Origin: Yoonia sp. GPGPB17
GTDB lineage: Bacteria; Pseudomonadota; Alphaproteobacteria; Rhodobacterales; Rhodobacteraceae
NCBI RefSeq assembly: GCF_037892195.1
Contig: NZ_JATACI010000001.1
Coordinates: 1 to 61,794 of the forward strand
Length of the DNA: 61,794 bases
Direction of reading: 5' to 3'
The translations under genes and the position numbers were made by a program. The notes beneath the pieces were generated by a model. That model was given only the letters and a program-made list of their open reading frames with translations, had not been told where the DNA came from and ran no database searches. Shown here piece by piece: positions 1-8,140 of this stretch (position 1 is the stretch's first letter; each line of letters begins with the position of its first letter).

Positions 1-72
1 GGTGAAATCCGCGCCAATGCAGTAAGGAACGATACTGACGGCGAATATCGCTTCATCCCTTACTCAAACTAA
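1..72 (+). CDS. DUF736 family protein, C-terminal fragment
   Basis: The first 23 codons (GEIRANAVRN...YRFIPYSN, then TAA at 70-72) read as the end of a small protein with no start in the window. They look like the C-terminus of the DUF736 protein whose first 76 codons close the right end of the window. A joined product would be about 100 residues, the usual DUF736 length. Direct joining of the window ends is one base short of this frame (or two bases long), so a base is missing or extra at the join. DUF736 proteins are small plasmid/ICE accessory proteins of unknown function. A strong hairpin follows eight bases after the stop. Confidence 0.6.
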   Translation, partial: GEIRANAVRNDTDGEYRFIPYSN

Positions 73-79
73 GACGTCT

Positions 80-100
80 GGCGCGGGCTTTGCCCGCGCC
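80..100 (+). terminator. Rho-independent-type hairpin after DUF736
   Basis: A perfect 9-bp stem, GGCGCGGGC pairing with GCCCGCGCC around a TTT loop, is followed by TTTCCCTT. It lies 8 bases after the DUF736 stop codon and is the likely end of that transcript. Confidence 0.75.
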
Positions 101-1093
101 TTTCCCTTATGTGCGTGCATAGTTTCATCAAAATCCCAAGTTTGCCGCTAAGCTCCCAATCCGCCTGCTATAATCCAAATGTGGACGATGCTTGTGCTTT
201 CTTAACGCATGAAACGCAAAACTATTGATTCAATTATGTAGTCTTTGGGTTCTTCTTTGGCTTCCAGATTGAGATATTCAAGTCGAAACGGGACAAGGCT
301 GGCACCACATCACACCCCTACACTAAGGCTTGAACCTCACTTCAAGGACCTGGACAATAACACGGATTGCGGGCGCAACGGTTTGTTGGTCGGGCTACCC
401 TGGCGATCAAATGACCGTCAAAGCGGTGAACGACCTTAAGGTCTGTCTATGCGCGATGCGATCCGCGGGCCGAAAGTGGTGCGCGGGATACCGCAGGATT
501 CTGTCCGGACTTACGAGGAACCACAAGAGCGTCTGAAACGTAAACATGAATATCTTAGCTGTATGCACCGCCAATTAGGTTGATTGGGCCCCTGCCCCGC
601 CCTATGGGCGCGTCAACGCCGCTCTAGGCTGCGTCCTGCAAGCCGTATTGCGCCCAGAACACCTCTCCCCTGCCCTCTTCCTCATACAGACACTTATCAC
701 TGATGGAATTGAGCCGGTATGTCTTCTGCTTCTCGTATTGGGTTCGGGGCGAGGTGATCTGCCCATTCGGGTAACGATCAGCTGGTGCAACGGATCTCGC
801 CCGATCCTGACTTCATGGTCCCTAGGGGTTCGCGCAAGCGCGATACGCCGCTACGGGACGTTTGCTTTAGAACCCGCTGGGTTCTCGCGCAGGCAACCCC
901 AAAAGAGCAAAACCGTGTCCTCGGACTTTGCCTGCGGGCCGCACCACTTCTGCACTTTTGGGGTGTGCCTTTGCTCACTCCGGCACTTCGCCAGTGGGTC
1001 AGGTTTTGGAGACGACGCCCTCAAGGGGCTTTTCTCAAAACCAGACAACCTATGGGGCAAAGACCCCAACCACACCACAAAGGAGTAAGCGGT
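101..1093. other. Long intergenic stretch upstream of the DUF3768 gene
   Basis: I see no convincing gene here; the open frames on both strands overlap one another and resemble no family I know. A perfect hairpin AGAACCC-GCT-GGGTTCT sits at 869-885. A ribosome binding site AAGGAG lies at about 1079-1084, just before the DUF3768 start. The stretch may hold the promoter and leader of the DUF3768/ParB genes. Confidence 0.5.
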
Positions 1094-1477
1094 ATGACCC
1101 AACGAAGTGAGCCCGATGACGAAGCTGAGACCAACGCAATCATTGCAGAACAAAACGACAGGTTCCGCACCACTTGGGGCGCCGACTTTACCGTTCCCGG
1201 CCAAATCGTTCTGACACGCAGCGTGGCAGACCTCTCGCCAGCAGCCAAAGCCATCATCATGCAGCGGGTACAGAATTTCTCAGAGTTTACCGAAGACAAT
1301 GACCCCTACGGCGACCACTCCTTCGGAGCCTTTGAGTTCGAGATCGCAGACAACAGCTACCACATCTTCTGGAAAATCGATCTTTACGATCAAGACTACA
1401 GCATGGGCAGCAATGACCCCAACAATGTGAAAGTCACGCGGCGCGTTCTCACCATCCTACACGCCTCCGAATACTGA
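1094..1477 (+). CDS. DUF3768 family protein
   Basis: A 127-residue soluble acidic protein beginning MTQRSEPDDEAETN. The frame is open upstream to 785, but the ATG at 1094 is preceded by AAGGAG at good spacing and matches where family members start. Recognisable DUF3768 features are the N-terminal stretch containing LNDxFR-like NDRFRTTW, a central FTEDNDPYGDHSFGAFE segment and a C-terminal KIDLYDQDY...SNDPNN...RVLTI segment. The function of the family is unknown; members sit beside DUF736 and ParB-domain genes on alphaproteobacterial plasmids, as here. It lies 108 bases upstream of the ParB-like gene and is probably co-expressed with it. Confidence 0.8.
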   Translation: MTQRSEPDDEAETNAIIAEQNDRFRTTWGADFTVPGQIVLTRSVADLSPAAKAIIMQRVQNFSEFTEDNDPYGDHSFGAFEFEIADNSYHIFWKIDLYDQDYSMGSNDPNNVKVTRRVLTILHASEY

Positions 1478-1585
1478 GTGAGATGCGCCCGCGTTATGGG
1501 CGCATCCAATCAACGCATCTGCGTGCCCCGACCATCGATGGCAGGCGCTGTTTCAACCCTTCAAAACTGAACAAGGACAAATCCA

Positions 1586-3397
1586 ATGAACGATCAATCG
1601 AAAATCTCTGCTCCTCTCGAAGAAATTCCCTTCACTGACCTCCACATCTCCGACCTCAACCCGCGCAAGGAAATCCACGAAGCGAGCATTGCCGCCTTGG
1701 CCGAAAACATCAAAGCCTACGGTCTTATCCAAGACCTCGCAGGTTTTCGCGATGTGAAAGGAGTAGGCGTGGTGGTCGGCGGGCGTCGCTATCGCGCTCT
1801 CAAACTTTTACAAGATGATGCACGATTTCAGATGGTTACAGTTAAGATGGCCCCAGATCAGGCCACGGCAGAATACTGGGCAACGTCAGAGAATGCGCAA
1901 CGTGAAGCCCTCCACCCCGCCGATGAAATTCTGGACTATGGCGCAATGGAAAGGCGTGGGGCCACTGTCGCTGACATTGCAACAGCCTACGGCGTCACCG
2001 AAGCTCATGTGTATCGCCGCCTCGCCTTGGCCAACCTCCCCTGCCCCGTCATTGACGCTCTGCGCAGCGGTGAAATCGGCCTCTCCAATGCTGCAGCCTT
2101 CACCATCAGCGATGATGAAAAACGCACCTTCGAGGTTCTTGAGAATGTGCGTGGCACCGGTGAAAGCGACCATCGCATCAAGAAAATGCTCAAACCCGAA
2201 GCCGTTAGAGACAGTGATCGCAAGGCCGTATATGTCGGGCTTGATGCCTATAAGGAGGCCTGTGGCCGCACGAGCACCGACCTCTTCGCAGATGAAATTC
2301 TGATCGACGATCCTGCAATTCTCGATGATCTGTTCAGCAAGAAGCTCGCCGATGCATCCGTGGAACTGATTGCAGAGGGCTGGAAGTGGGCAGAACCCAT
2401 CAACGAAAGCTATGTCGGCTGGTATCAGATCGAGGAGATGAAACTGGCACGCATCTATGCCGACAATGGTGAGCTGAACGAGGACCAAAGCGACGAATAC
2501 GATGCCTTGGCGGAATTGGCCGAAGGTGACGCGCTGGACGACGATGGTCACGCAAAACTGGCGGCACTTCAGCTTATTCTCGATGGGACATTTACCGAAA
2601 CGCAAAGGGCCCATGCGGGCGTTCTCGTCTATGTGGACCGTGCCGGAACTCTGCAATACGAAACAGGTCTCATTCGCGGAAGAGACAAAAAGGCCGCCAT
2701 TGAAGCAGGCGTGTTGGCCAAATTTAATAATGCTGGCAGTTCAGGCACCAAATCACCGATCACAAACAAGCTGCGGATAGATTTAGACCGCATCGCGACT
2801 GGCGCTCGGCAGAACGCCGCCCTGAGCGATCCAGAGCTTCACTTGGCACTCCTAGCGTTCCAGCTGTCAGGCAAGTCAGGCTACACACGCGTCCTTGGCT
2901 TGCAGGAAACCGAAGTGCCAAACGTGCCAACAACTGAGATGGCAGGCTACGTTCTCGACGTACGGCTGACCAAAGCAACCAAACCCGCAAAATTCGGCAG
3001 TGACATGCCCCGTGTGTTTCGAGCCTACAAAGCCAAAGGCCCCGAATTTGTCATGGGGGAGGTTACCCGTCATCTCGCTGCCCTGCTGAGCGTTGATGAA
3101 GGACTGGGGGAGGTCATTGATAAACTGGTCGATACTGACATCCGTGAAAACTTCACACCAACGGCCGCAAATTTCTTTGGTCGCATTGGTGGACCATACC
3201 TCAATGATCTGTGGTGCGAGTTGCTCGACCTCTCAGAGGATCACCCGACGGCAACCACCTTTGCCAAGCTGAAGAAAAGCGAAAAGGCCGAGAAGTTAGA
3301 GGCTCTGTTTTGCGATCCAGACATGTGGAGCGCTCAAGGCGTCACAGACGCCCAAATCAAACGCATTAATGCATGGCTTCCAGAAGTTATGGCATGA
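1586..3397 (+). CDS. ParB/Spo0J-domain protein, large plasmid type
   Basis: A 603-residue protein with an N-terminal ParB/sulfiredoxin-like domain: ISDLNPRK near residue 22, then the GGRRYRAL motif near 65 and the ENAQREALHPADE box near 102-114, which is the nucleotide-binding region of ParB proteins. A helix-turn-helix follows (VADIATAYGVTEAHVYRRLAL, about 129-150). The long acidic C-terminal region is of unknown role. It is not next to a ParA gene and is separate from the repABC ParB (RepB), so it is more likely a KorB-like regulator or plasmid-maintenance protein than the partition centromere-binding protein. It starts at ATG 1586 after AAGGACAAATCCA. Large ParB proteins of this sort accompany DUF736 and DUF3768 on Rhodobacterales plasmids. 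Confidence 0.8.
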   Translation: MNDQSKISAPLEEIPFTDLHISDLNPRKEIHEASIAALAENIKAYGLIQDLAGFRDVKGVGVVVGGRRYRALKLLQDDARFQMVTVKMAPDQATAEYWATSENAQREALHPADEILDYGAMERRGATVADIATAYGVTEAHVYRRLALANLPCPVIDALRSGEIGLSNAAAFTISDDEKRTFEVLENVRGTGESDHRIKKMLKPEAVRDSDRKAVYVGLDAYKEACGRTSTDLFADEILIDDPAILDDLFSKKLADASVELIAEGWKWAEPINESYVGWYQIEEMKLARIYADNGELNEDQSDEYDALAELAEGDALDDDGHAKLAALQLILDGTFTETQRAHAGVLVYVDRAGTLQYETGLIRGRDKKAAIEAGVLAKFNNAGSSGTKSPITNKLRIDLDRIATGARQNAALSDPELHLALLAFQLSGKSGYTRVLGLQETEVPNVPTTEMAGYVLDVRLTKATKPAKFGSDMPRVFRAYKAKGPEFVMGEVTRHLAALLSVDEGLGEVIDKLVDTDIRENFTPTAANFFGRIGGPYLNDLWCELLDLSEDHPTATTFAKLKKSEKAEKLEALFCDPDMWSAQGVTDAQIKRINAWLPEVMA

Positions 3398-3403
3398 TCA
3401 CGA

Positions 3404-3429
3404 GGCGGGGCGCGTTCTAGCGCCCTGCC
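3404..3429. terminator. Hairpin after the ParB-like gene
   Basis: A 10-bp stem with one mismatch (GGCGGGGCGC / GCGCCCTGCC) surrounds a 6-base loop, 7 bases after the ParB-like stop. There is no clear T run, so it may be a weak terminator or a 3' stabilising structure. Confidence 0.45.
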
Positions 3430-3656
3430 CTACCGTGTTCAATCCTTGTGGTGAGGATCAACTGGCTTTGCGAAAGCGGAGCCTTTTTTGTGCGTGAGAG
3501 ATGGCCATACCCGCATCTCGTTTTGAGCTGCAACCCAGTAAGGGTGACCTGATATCGCAGGGAGTGACCCCCTGCCCCTTCAGGCCCGGCGCTATTCGCG
3601 CGGCTTCGCTATCGCGAAATCCCTTATTCTAGCACCGAGATGATGGGCTAAACGGA

Positions 3657-3672
3657 GTTTACAGCTGTAAAC
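3657..3672. repeat. parS centromere site 1
   Basis: GTTTACAGCTGTAAAC is a perfect 16-bp palindrome matching the repABC parS pattern GTTNNCNGCNGNNAAC as I recall it. The identical 16-mer also occurs inside repB and at its 3' end. RepB should bind these sites for plasmid segregation. This copy lies upstream of repA, a common place for parS in repABC plasmids. Confidence 0.85.
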
Positions 3673-3696
3673 TTACCGTCTATCACTCCGTAGTGC

Positions 3697-3737
3697 TTAG
3701 TGTCTTATCTTGCGCAAACCATTGAGCTAGACACTAA
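3697..3737. promoter_or_regulatory. Inverted repeat upstream of repA, putative repABC operator
   Basis: The 400 bases from 3430 to 3830 before repA hold no gene. Within them TTAGTGTCT (3697-3705) and AGACACTAA (3729-3737) form a perfect 9-bp inverted repeat with a 23-base gap. repABC operons are autoregulated by RepA and RepB at palindromes near their promoter; that this repeat is the operator is inference from its position 94 bases before the repA start. Confidence 0.4.
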
Positions 3738-3830
3738 ATATGAGAAAATCATTGACTTAGGGTGGTGAATCGACCCTTTTATCCCCAAGTGGCGCGAAAA
3801 AAGCCACATTGAGCAAATTGGGGCAACCAT

Positions 3831-5017
3831 ATGATTCTCGCGACACCAAATATTACCGACAGACCCTCCGAGTTGGCAACGGACATTTCCGAGCGGCTGA
3901 ACCGAGCAATCAGCGAGCATCTCCTGACCGCTTTTGCGCCCGATAACACCAAATCATTGCGAGCGTTCTCAGCCCCAGAGGCTGCAGAACTGCTTGGCGT
4001 ATCGGGCCAATTCATGCGCAAGGTCCACGGTGAAGGCACGATACCCGAACCGGAAGACGTGCGCGCAGGTCGACGCTATTACAGGGCCCAAGAGCTTTGG
4101 GACGCCCGCCAAATCCTTGAGAAAACGTCTCGAACAAAAGGAAGATACGTCCCCGGACGCAAGGACGGCGAACGTTTGCAAGTCTGGCAATTGATGAATT
4201 TCAAAGGTGGGTCCAGCAAGAGCACGTCGACTATCCATCTGGCCCACTATCTTGCCCTGCACGGCTACAGAATTCTTGTGGTTGATCTGGACCCTCAAGG
4301 ATCACTGACCTCGATGTGCGGCATCAATCCAGAGATCGAGTTTGATGGTCTGACTGTCTATGATGCCATTCGCTATGACGATCCGGTTCCGTTTGCAGAC
4401 GTAATCATACCAACCTACTTCCCAGGTCTATCGCTTGCCCCTGCCCGCCTTCTCTTGTCGGAATTCGAGACTGAATCCGCGGTAAACTCCAATCCAGACC
4501 AGCCCTTCTTCCTACGCATCCGCAATGCTTTGGAGCAAGTCGAGGATCAGTTCGACATCGTTTTGATGGACAGCCCACCACAACTCAGCTTCCTCACGAT
4601 CTCCGGCATGGCCGCGGCGACATCGTTGATAGTTCCGCTCACTCCGTCGATGCTCGACGTATCCTCAACCGCTCAGTTCCTGGAACTCGCAGGCGCCTAT
4701 ATGGGCGTTATCGAAGATGCTTAGGCGCTCAGCTGCAATATGATCACTTCAAGTTTCTGATCACCCGAGATGAGCCGACGGACGTGCCATCCCAGCAGTT
4801 GACCTCGTTTATGCGCGCGCTCTTCATGGATCGCGTCATGACCGCCACCGCGCTCAAGAGCACGGCGATTAGCGATGCAACTATGCTTAAGCAATCAATT
4901 TACGAAGTCGTCCGCTCTGAGATGACGCGTTCAACGTATGATCGCGCCAAGGATTCAATGGATGCCGTGGGAAGCGAGGTTGAAGCTATGATCCACCAAG
5001 CATGGGGGCGTATCTGA
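3831..5017 (+). pseudogene. repA: RepA partition ATPase (ParA family), frameshifted as given
   Basis: The ParA-type ATPase of repABC plasmids, which segregates the plasmid with RepB and represses the operon. The N-terminal part has a MerR-like HTH (PEAAELLGVSGQFMRKVHGEG, about 49-69). The deviant Walker A box FKGGSSKST is at 124-132, with VVDLDPQG near 150 and MDSPPQLS further on. The first frame stops at TAG 4722-4724. The remainder, from GAQLQYDHFKFLITRDEP to HQAWGRI, is intact in the -1 frame and ends at 5017, overlapping repB by TGATG. Deleting TA within AGATGCTTAGGCGC (4715-4728) restores EDAGAQLQYD, which fits RepA proteins without a gap. Every expected RepA region is present, so a true knockout of this stability gene is doubtful; an error in the sequence is quite possible. 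Confidence 0.85.
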
Positions 5018-5988
5018 TGGCGCGTAAATCACTTCAAGACCTCAGCGGCATTGCCAAGACAATTGCGGAGTCCCGCCCACAGCCTAAAGGCCGCACTTCA
5101 AAACCAGCCGCACCGGCTCTGGGGGCCCTTCAGGGTTCGCTCTCAGCTATTCGCGAGCTGGACCCGGCCCTGATCGACGACTGGGGTCCTAAGGACCGCC
5201 TCGACGGGTTTACAGCTGTAAACTCCGACGAGGATGCCGACGGCTTTGAAGTCCTCAAGGCCAGCATCGAGGAGAATGGCCAGCAAGTCCCTATCTTGGT
5301 CCGCAAAGCAGAGACAGATGGACGGTTTGAAATCATCTACGGACGCAGAAGACTACGTGCCTGCCATGAACTCGGCCTAAAAGTCCGCGCCAATGTTCAA
5401 GATCTCGACGACGCGACTGCACTTCTAGCCAAAGGCCTTGAGAATGCTGCGCGGCGCAATCTGTCCTTTTATGAGAAAGCAAGGTTTGCCGCAGTCATTC
5501 AAGCCGCAGGACACGACACCAAAACCGTGCGGCAAGTCCTCAGCCTGTCTAAGTCGGGGCTATCGCATCTGACTAAAGTTACGGACAACATCCCAGACGA
5601 TGTGGGCGACCAAATCGGAGCCGCGCCTAAGTCGGGACGGCCTAAATGGACCGCGCTAGCTGAAGCGTTCCTCTCAAAGAAAGTAAACGCATCATCGTGT
5701 TTTGCGATCTTGGCAAAACTGAGCACTGAGCTGACGTCGGACGACCAGCTTGATCAACTCCTCAAAGAGATCACGCGTCGGGGCGCGCGCCCGAGCGAGG
5801 GCAGGGAGGTCACGCCCGTTCCAGGCGTCACGATCAAATCTGGCCGTGGATCAATCGCACTGTCCATCAAAAGGGCAGGGGAGAGCGCTGCCTTTGCGGA
5901 GTGGCTCGACCAGGAACTCGAAGACATCATCAAGAAATCCTACCAGAAGTTTACAGCTGTAAACCCTGAGGATGACACCAGAGGCTAG
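5017..5988 (+). CDS. repB: RepB plasmid partition protein (ParB family)
   Basis: A 323-residue centromere-binding partner of RepA. I chose ATG 5017 (MARKSLQDLSGIAK), which overlaps the repA stop as TGATG, over an in-frame start 15 bases earlier. The ParB core is visible: FEVLKASIEENGQQVPILVR, then FEIIYGRRRLRACHELG, then LENAARRNLSFYEKARFA. An HTH follows (TVRQVLSLSKSGLSHLTKVT). The C-terminal third should hold dimerisation and RepA-contact regions. Two of the three parS palindromes lie inside this gene, at 5208-5223 and 5949-5964; each encodes a FTAVN peptide, showing how the site was accommodated in coding sequence. Confidence 0.9.
   Translation: MARKSLQDLSGIAKTIAESRPQPKGRTSKPAAPALGALQGSLSAIRELDPALIDDWGPKDRLDGFTAVNSDEDADGFEVLKASIEENGQQVPILVRKAETDGRFEIIYGRRRLRACHELGLKVRANVQDLDDATALLAKGLENAARRNLSFYEKARFAAVIQAAGHDTKTVRQVLSLSKSGLSHLTKVTDNIPDDVGDQIGAAPKSGRPKWTALAEAFLSKKVNASSCFAILAKLSTELTSDDQLDQLLKEITRRGARPSEGREVTPVPGVTIKSGRGSIALSIKRAGESAAFAEWLDQELEDIIKKSYQKFTAVNPEDDTRG
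5208..5223. repeat. parS centromere site 2 (inside repB)
   Basis: The same 16-bp palindrome GTTTACAGCTGTAAAC as at 3657, within the 5' part of the repB coding region. An internal parS could let RepB binding modulate expression of its own gene. Confidence 0.8.
5949..5964. repeat. parS centromere site 3 (3' end of repB)
   Basis: Third identical copy of GTTTACAGCTGTAAAC, 24 bases before the end of repB and just upstream of the ctRNA region. Confidence 0.8.
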
Positions 5989-6014
5989 AGCAACAAAGGA
6001 GGATGTAAGCAAAG

Positions 6015-6105
6015 AGAAACCCCCGAAACCGGAGCTTCGAGGGCTGAACGTATTTCTACGCTTCTCAGATTAGACACCTGAATCGTAGCAGCCACCGAAT
6101 CGCGA
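6015..6105 (-). ncRNA. Putative antisense ctRNA (incompatibility RNA) between repB and repC
   Basis: repABC plasmids encode a small countertranscribed RNA in the repB-repC gap that limits RepC synthesis. Here the gap read on the minus strand ends in a stem CCCTCGAA / TTCGGGGG (one mismatch) around GCTCCGGT, followed by TTTCTCTTT. That is a terminator for a leftward RNA. The exact 5' end is not visible; the coordinates are approximate. On the plus strand the same bases would form the regulatory hairpin of the repC leader. Confidence 0.6.
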
Positions 6106-6158
6106 AGCAATAAAAAACGCTCTTGGGCGGACGGGTGGTCTTTGCCTACCGGCAAATC

Positions 6159-7211
6159 ATGAGAACATTACAAGGGACGGCTCCCACCGGAGCACACTCG
6201 TCGCGCATGTCGACGGGGCAGGGAGGTATTGCCGAAAGCAAATGGCAACTCCTCAAAACAATCGAAGACATCCGAGAGCCACTCGGGCTGAAGGGAACAT
6301 CAATCTCCCTTCTAAGAGCGATGATCTCATTCTTGCGCGTAGATAGCATCGACGCTGCCAGAGACGATGGACATATCTGCTTTGCGTCGAATGCCTCATT
6401 GGCGAAACGTGCGCATGTCAGTGTTCAGACCGTTGAGCGCCACATCACGAAACTGGTTTCCTTGGGCCTGTTAAGCCGTAGATCAAGCGGGAATGGGAAA
6501 CGTTGGGCTCGTAGAGACCGGCACGGTAACATTGTGTTGGCTACAGGTCTTTCACTGTTGCCTCTCGCAAAACGCTACCATGAGTTCCTGCGCATGGCAC
6601 AAGAACACCAAGACCTCAAAAGCGAACTGGCAAGGCTCAGAGATATGTGCTCAGCGGCCCTGGGTGACCTCAAATCGCGCCTGTCGCTCTCAAATTGGGA
6701 CGAAAGCCTTCTCACCAAGGCCCGCAACCTTCTAAGGCGGCGACCAGACAAACAGGCTTTGAGCGATCTTCTGAGTGAAATCACCGTGGAAATCTCGAAG
6801 ATAAGCTTCGAAGAACCGGAAGATTTGAGGGACACTGCCCCCGAAATTGAGGGGCACAAAGAGACATCCAAGAGTCAGTCAGTAAAAGAAGATACTTCTT
6901 TGAAAGTTGAAGTTGACCAAGATCAGATGGAACGCGCCTACCCAAAGCTGTGCCTGGAACTCAGGTTTGCAAAGAACCAAGACGACTGCCGTCGCCTGAT
7001 GGACGATCTAGCTGGCTTTCTAGATCTTGGGAACACGTGGTTTGCGATCAAGGACCTTGGTCCAGCGCTTAGCTTCATGATATTGGGCTATTTGCTGGAA
7101 CGTACAGAAACGATCAGCAATCATCGTGGATATGCATTCAGACTCGTCCAAGACTTGACCAACAAGAGCCTTGATTGGCGCACGCTTCTGAAGAGGCCAA
7201 GATCGAATTGA
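6159..7211 (+). CDS. repC: RepC replication initiator
   Basis: Replication initiator of the repABC family, about 350 residues. The N-terminal half carries the RepC core: SKWQLLKTIEDIREPLGLKG and ISLLRAMISFLR, followed by the winged-HTH segment SNASLAKRAHVSVQTVERHITKLVSLGLLSRRSSGNGKRWARR. That is the DNA-binding domain which in this family binds an origin lying inside repC itself. The C-terminal region (about 270 onward, LCLELRFAKNQDDCRRLMDDLAGFL) matches the RepC C-terminal domain. ATG 6159 is a conservative start; the frame is open to in-frame GTG 6135 and TTG 6123, and no strong ribosome site decides. Its translation should be limited by the antisense RNA immediately upstream. Confidence 0.85.
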   Translation: MRTLQGTAPTGAHSSRMSTGQGGIAESKWQLLKTIEDIREPLGLKGTSISLLRAMISFLRVDSIDAARDDGHICFASNASLAKRAHVSVQTVERHITKLVSLGLLSRRSSGNGKRWARRDRHGNIVLATGLSLLPLAKRYHEFLRMAQEHQDLKSELARLRDMCSAALGDLKSRLSLSNWDESLLTKARNLLRRRPDKQALSDLLSEITVEISKISFEEPEDLRDTAPEIEGHKETSKSQSVKEDTSLKVEVDQDQMERAYPKLCLELRFAKNQDDCRRLMDDLAGFLDLGNTWFAIKDLGPALSFMILGYLLERTETISNHRGYAFRLVQDLTNKSLDWRTLLKRPRSN

Positions 7212-7236
7212 ATGTGGCTCTTGAAAGATCGGCATA

Positions 7237-7259
7237 TTTCAGTGCTTTAAGCGCTGAAA
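7237..7259. promoter_or_regulatory. Palindrome between repC and abiEi
   Basis: TTTCAGTGCTT pairs with AAGCGCTGAAA, with one wobble pair. It may be the repC terminator. It may also be the operator of the abiE pair, because AbiEi antitoxins bind inverted repeats upstream of their own promoter; it lies 23 bases before the proposed -35 box. Confidence 0.5.
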
Positions 7260-7281
7260 GCAGAATATTCCTAAAGAGTTC

Positions 7282-7309
7282 TTGCTCTTCTCTTTGAAAA
7301 TTTGATAAT
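7282..7309 (+). promoter_or_regulatory. Putative abiE promoter
   Basis: TTGCTC (7282-7287), a 16-base spacer and GATAAT (7304-7309) precede the abiEi ATG at 7319. Transcription would start only a base or so before the ATG, so the mRNA would be almost leaderless. No ribosome binding site is seen. Confidence 0.5.
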
Positions 7310-7318
7310 TACAGCGTT

Positions 7319-8140
7319 ATGAGCACTGAAACGACAGGAAAACTACAGAGGGTTCTCAATGCGGTTCCAAATGGCTACATGGTGGATGCCAAGTGGTTGA
7401 CACAGAACGGTATCGCCTATGAAACCTTCCGAGACTACGTGAACCGAGGATGGTTGAACCGTGTTGCGCAAGGTGTTTTCCAACGCCCAGATGGAACCGC
7501 CATCTCTGAAGACCCCATAGATTGGCGCGCCTGTCTGCTTTCCTTGCAGCATATCATGAAGCGAAACCTTCATGTGGGCGGCACAGCCGCTTTGGCTGAA
7601 CAAGGCTACAGCCACTACCTGCCTTTCGGACAGACGCCCGCACTGTGGGTCTATGGATCAGATATCCCAAACTGGCTTGCAAAGCTGCCACTCAACCGCA
7701 ACGTCATAACCCGCAAGCCCACACTCTTTGAGGATACGTCTCTAGGGCTCATGGAGGGCACCGCTGGCAATAATGTCATGACGTCAAATGGCTGGCGGCT
7801 CACCACGTCTACGCTAGAGCGCGCAATACTGGAAGCCATAGATGAACTGCCTGACGACGAGAGCTTTCACAACCTTGATATGACCTTTGAAGGCCTCACT
7901 ACGCTGCGACCCCGCCTGCTGACTGAGCTTCTGAAGACCTGCCGCAAGATTAAGACCAAGCGCTTGTTCTTTGTCTTCGCCGACAAGCACAACCACGCCT
8001 GGAACAAGCAACTCGATGCGGCAAATTTTGATCTTGGAAAAGGGGATCGCGCCTTTGTCAAAGGCGGGAAGATGCATCCACGTTACAGGATCATGGTTCC
8101 GACGGATTTTGTGCCAGGGGAGGATGCTGATGGCGCGTGA
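7319..8140 (+). CDS. abiEi: AbiEi-type antitoxin of type IV toxin-antitoxin system
   Basis: A 273-residue antitoxin/regulator. It has an N-terminal winged-HTH (AKWLTQNGIAYETFRDYVNRGWLNRVAQGVFQRP), the pattern of AbiEi proteins: a short HTH reading WLxxxGISxxxxRxLVxxGxLxRxxxGVY. A larger C-terminal antitoxin domain follows (VGGTAALAEQGYSHYLPFG, a typical AbiEi stretch near 85-103). In this family the protein represses its own operon and counteracts the AbiEii nucleotidyltransferase without direct binding. The stop overlaps the toxin start region, so the two genes are translationally coupled. On a plasmid the pair can act as an abortive-infection system and as a stability module. Confidence 0.85.
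   Translation: MSTETTGKLQRVLNAVPNGYMVDAKWLTQNGIAYETFRDYVNRGWLNRVAQGVFQRPDGTAISEDPIDWRACLLSLQHIMKRNLHVGGTAALAEQGYSHYLPFGQTPALWVYGSDIPNWLAKLPLNRNVITRKPTLFEDTSLGLMEGTAGNNVMTSNGWRLTTSTLERAILEAIDELPDDESFHNLDMTFEGLTTLRPRLLTELLKTCRKIKTKRLFFVFADKHNHAWNKQLDAANFDLGKGDRAFVKGGKMHPRYRIMVPTDFVPGEDADGA

Noticed and set aside
785..1093. Upstream extension of the DUF3768 frame by about 100 codons
   Set aside because: The extension has an Arg/Pro-rich, non-protein-like composition and overlaps frames on both strands; the ATG at 1094 has a good ribosome site.
4715..4728. Classical programmed -1 frameshift in repA
   Set aside because: No X-XXY-YYZ slippery heptamer, and a tRNA moving from GCU to UGC would lose pairing. 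The restored protein would also gain a Leu that family members lack. Other forms of recoding are left open in the findings.
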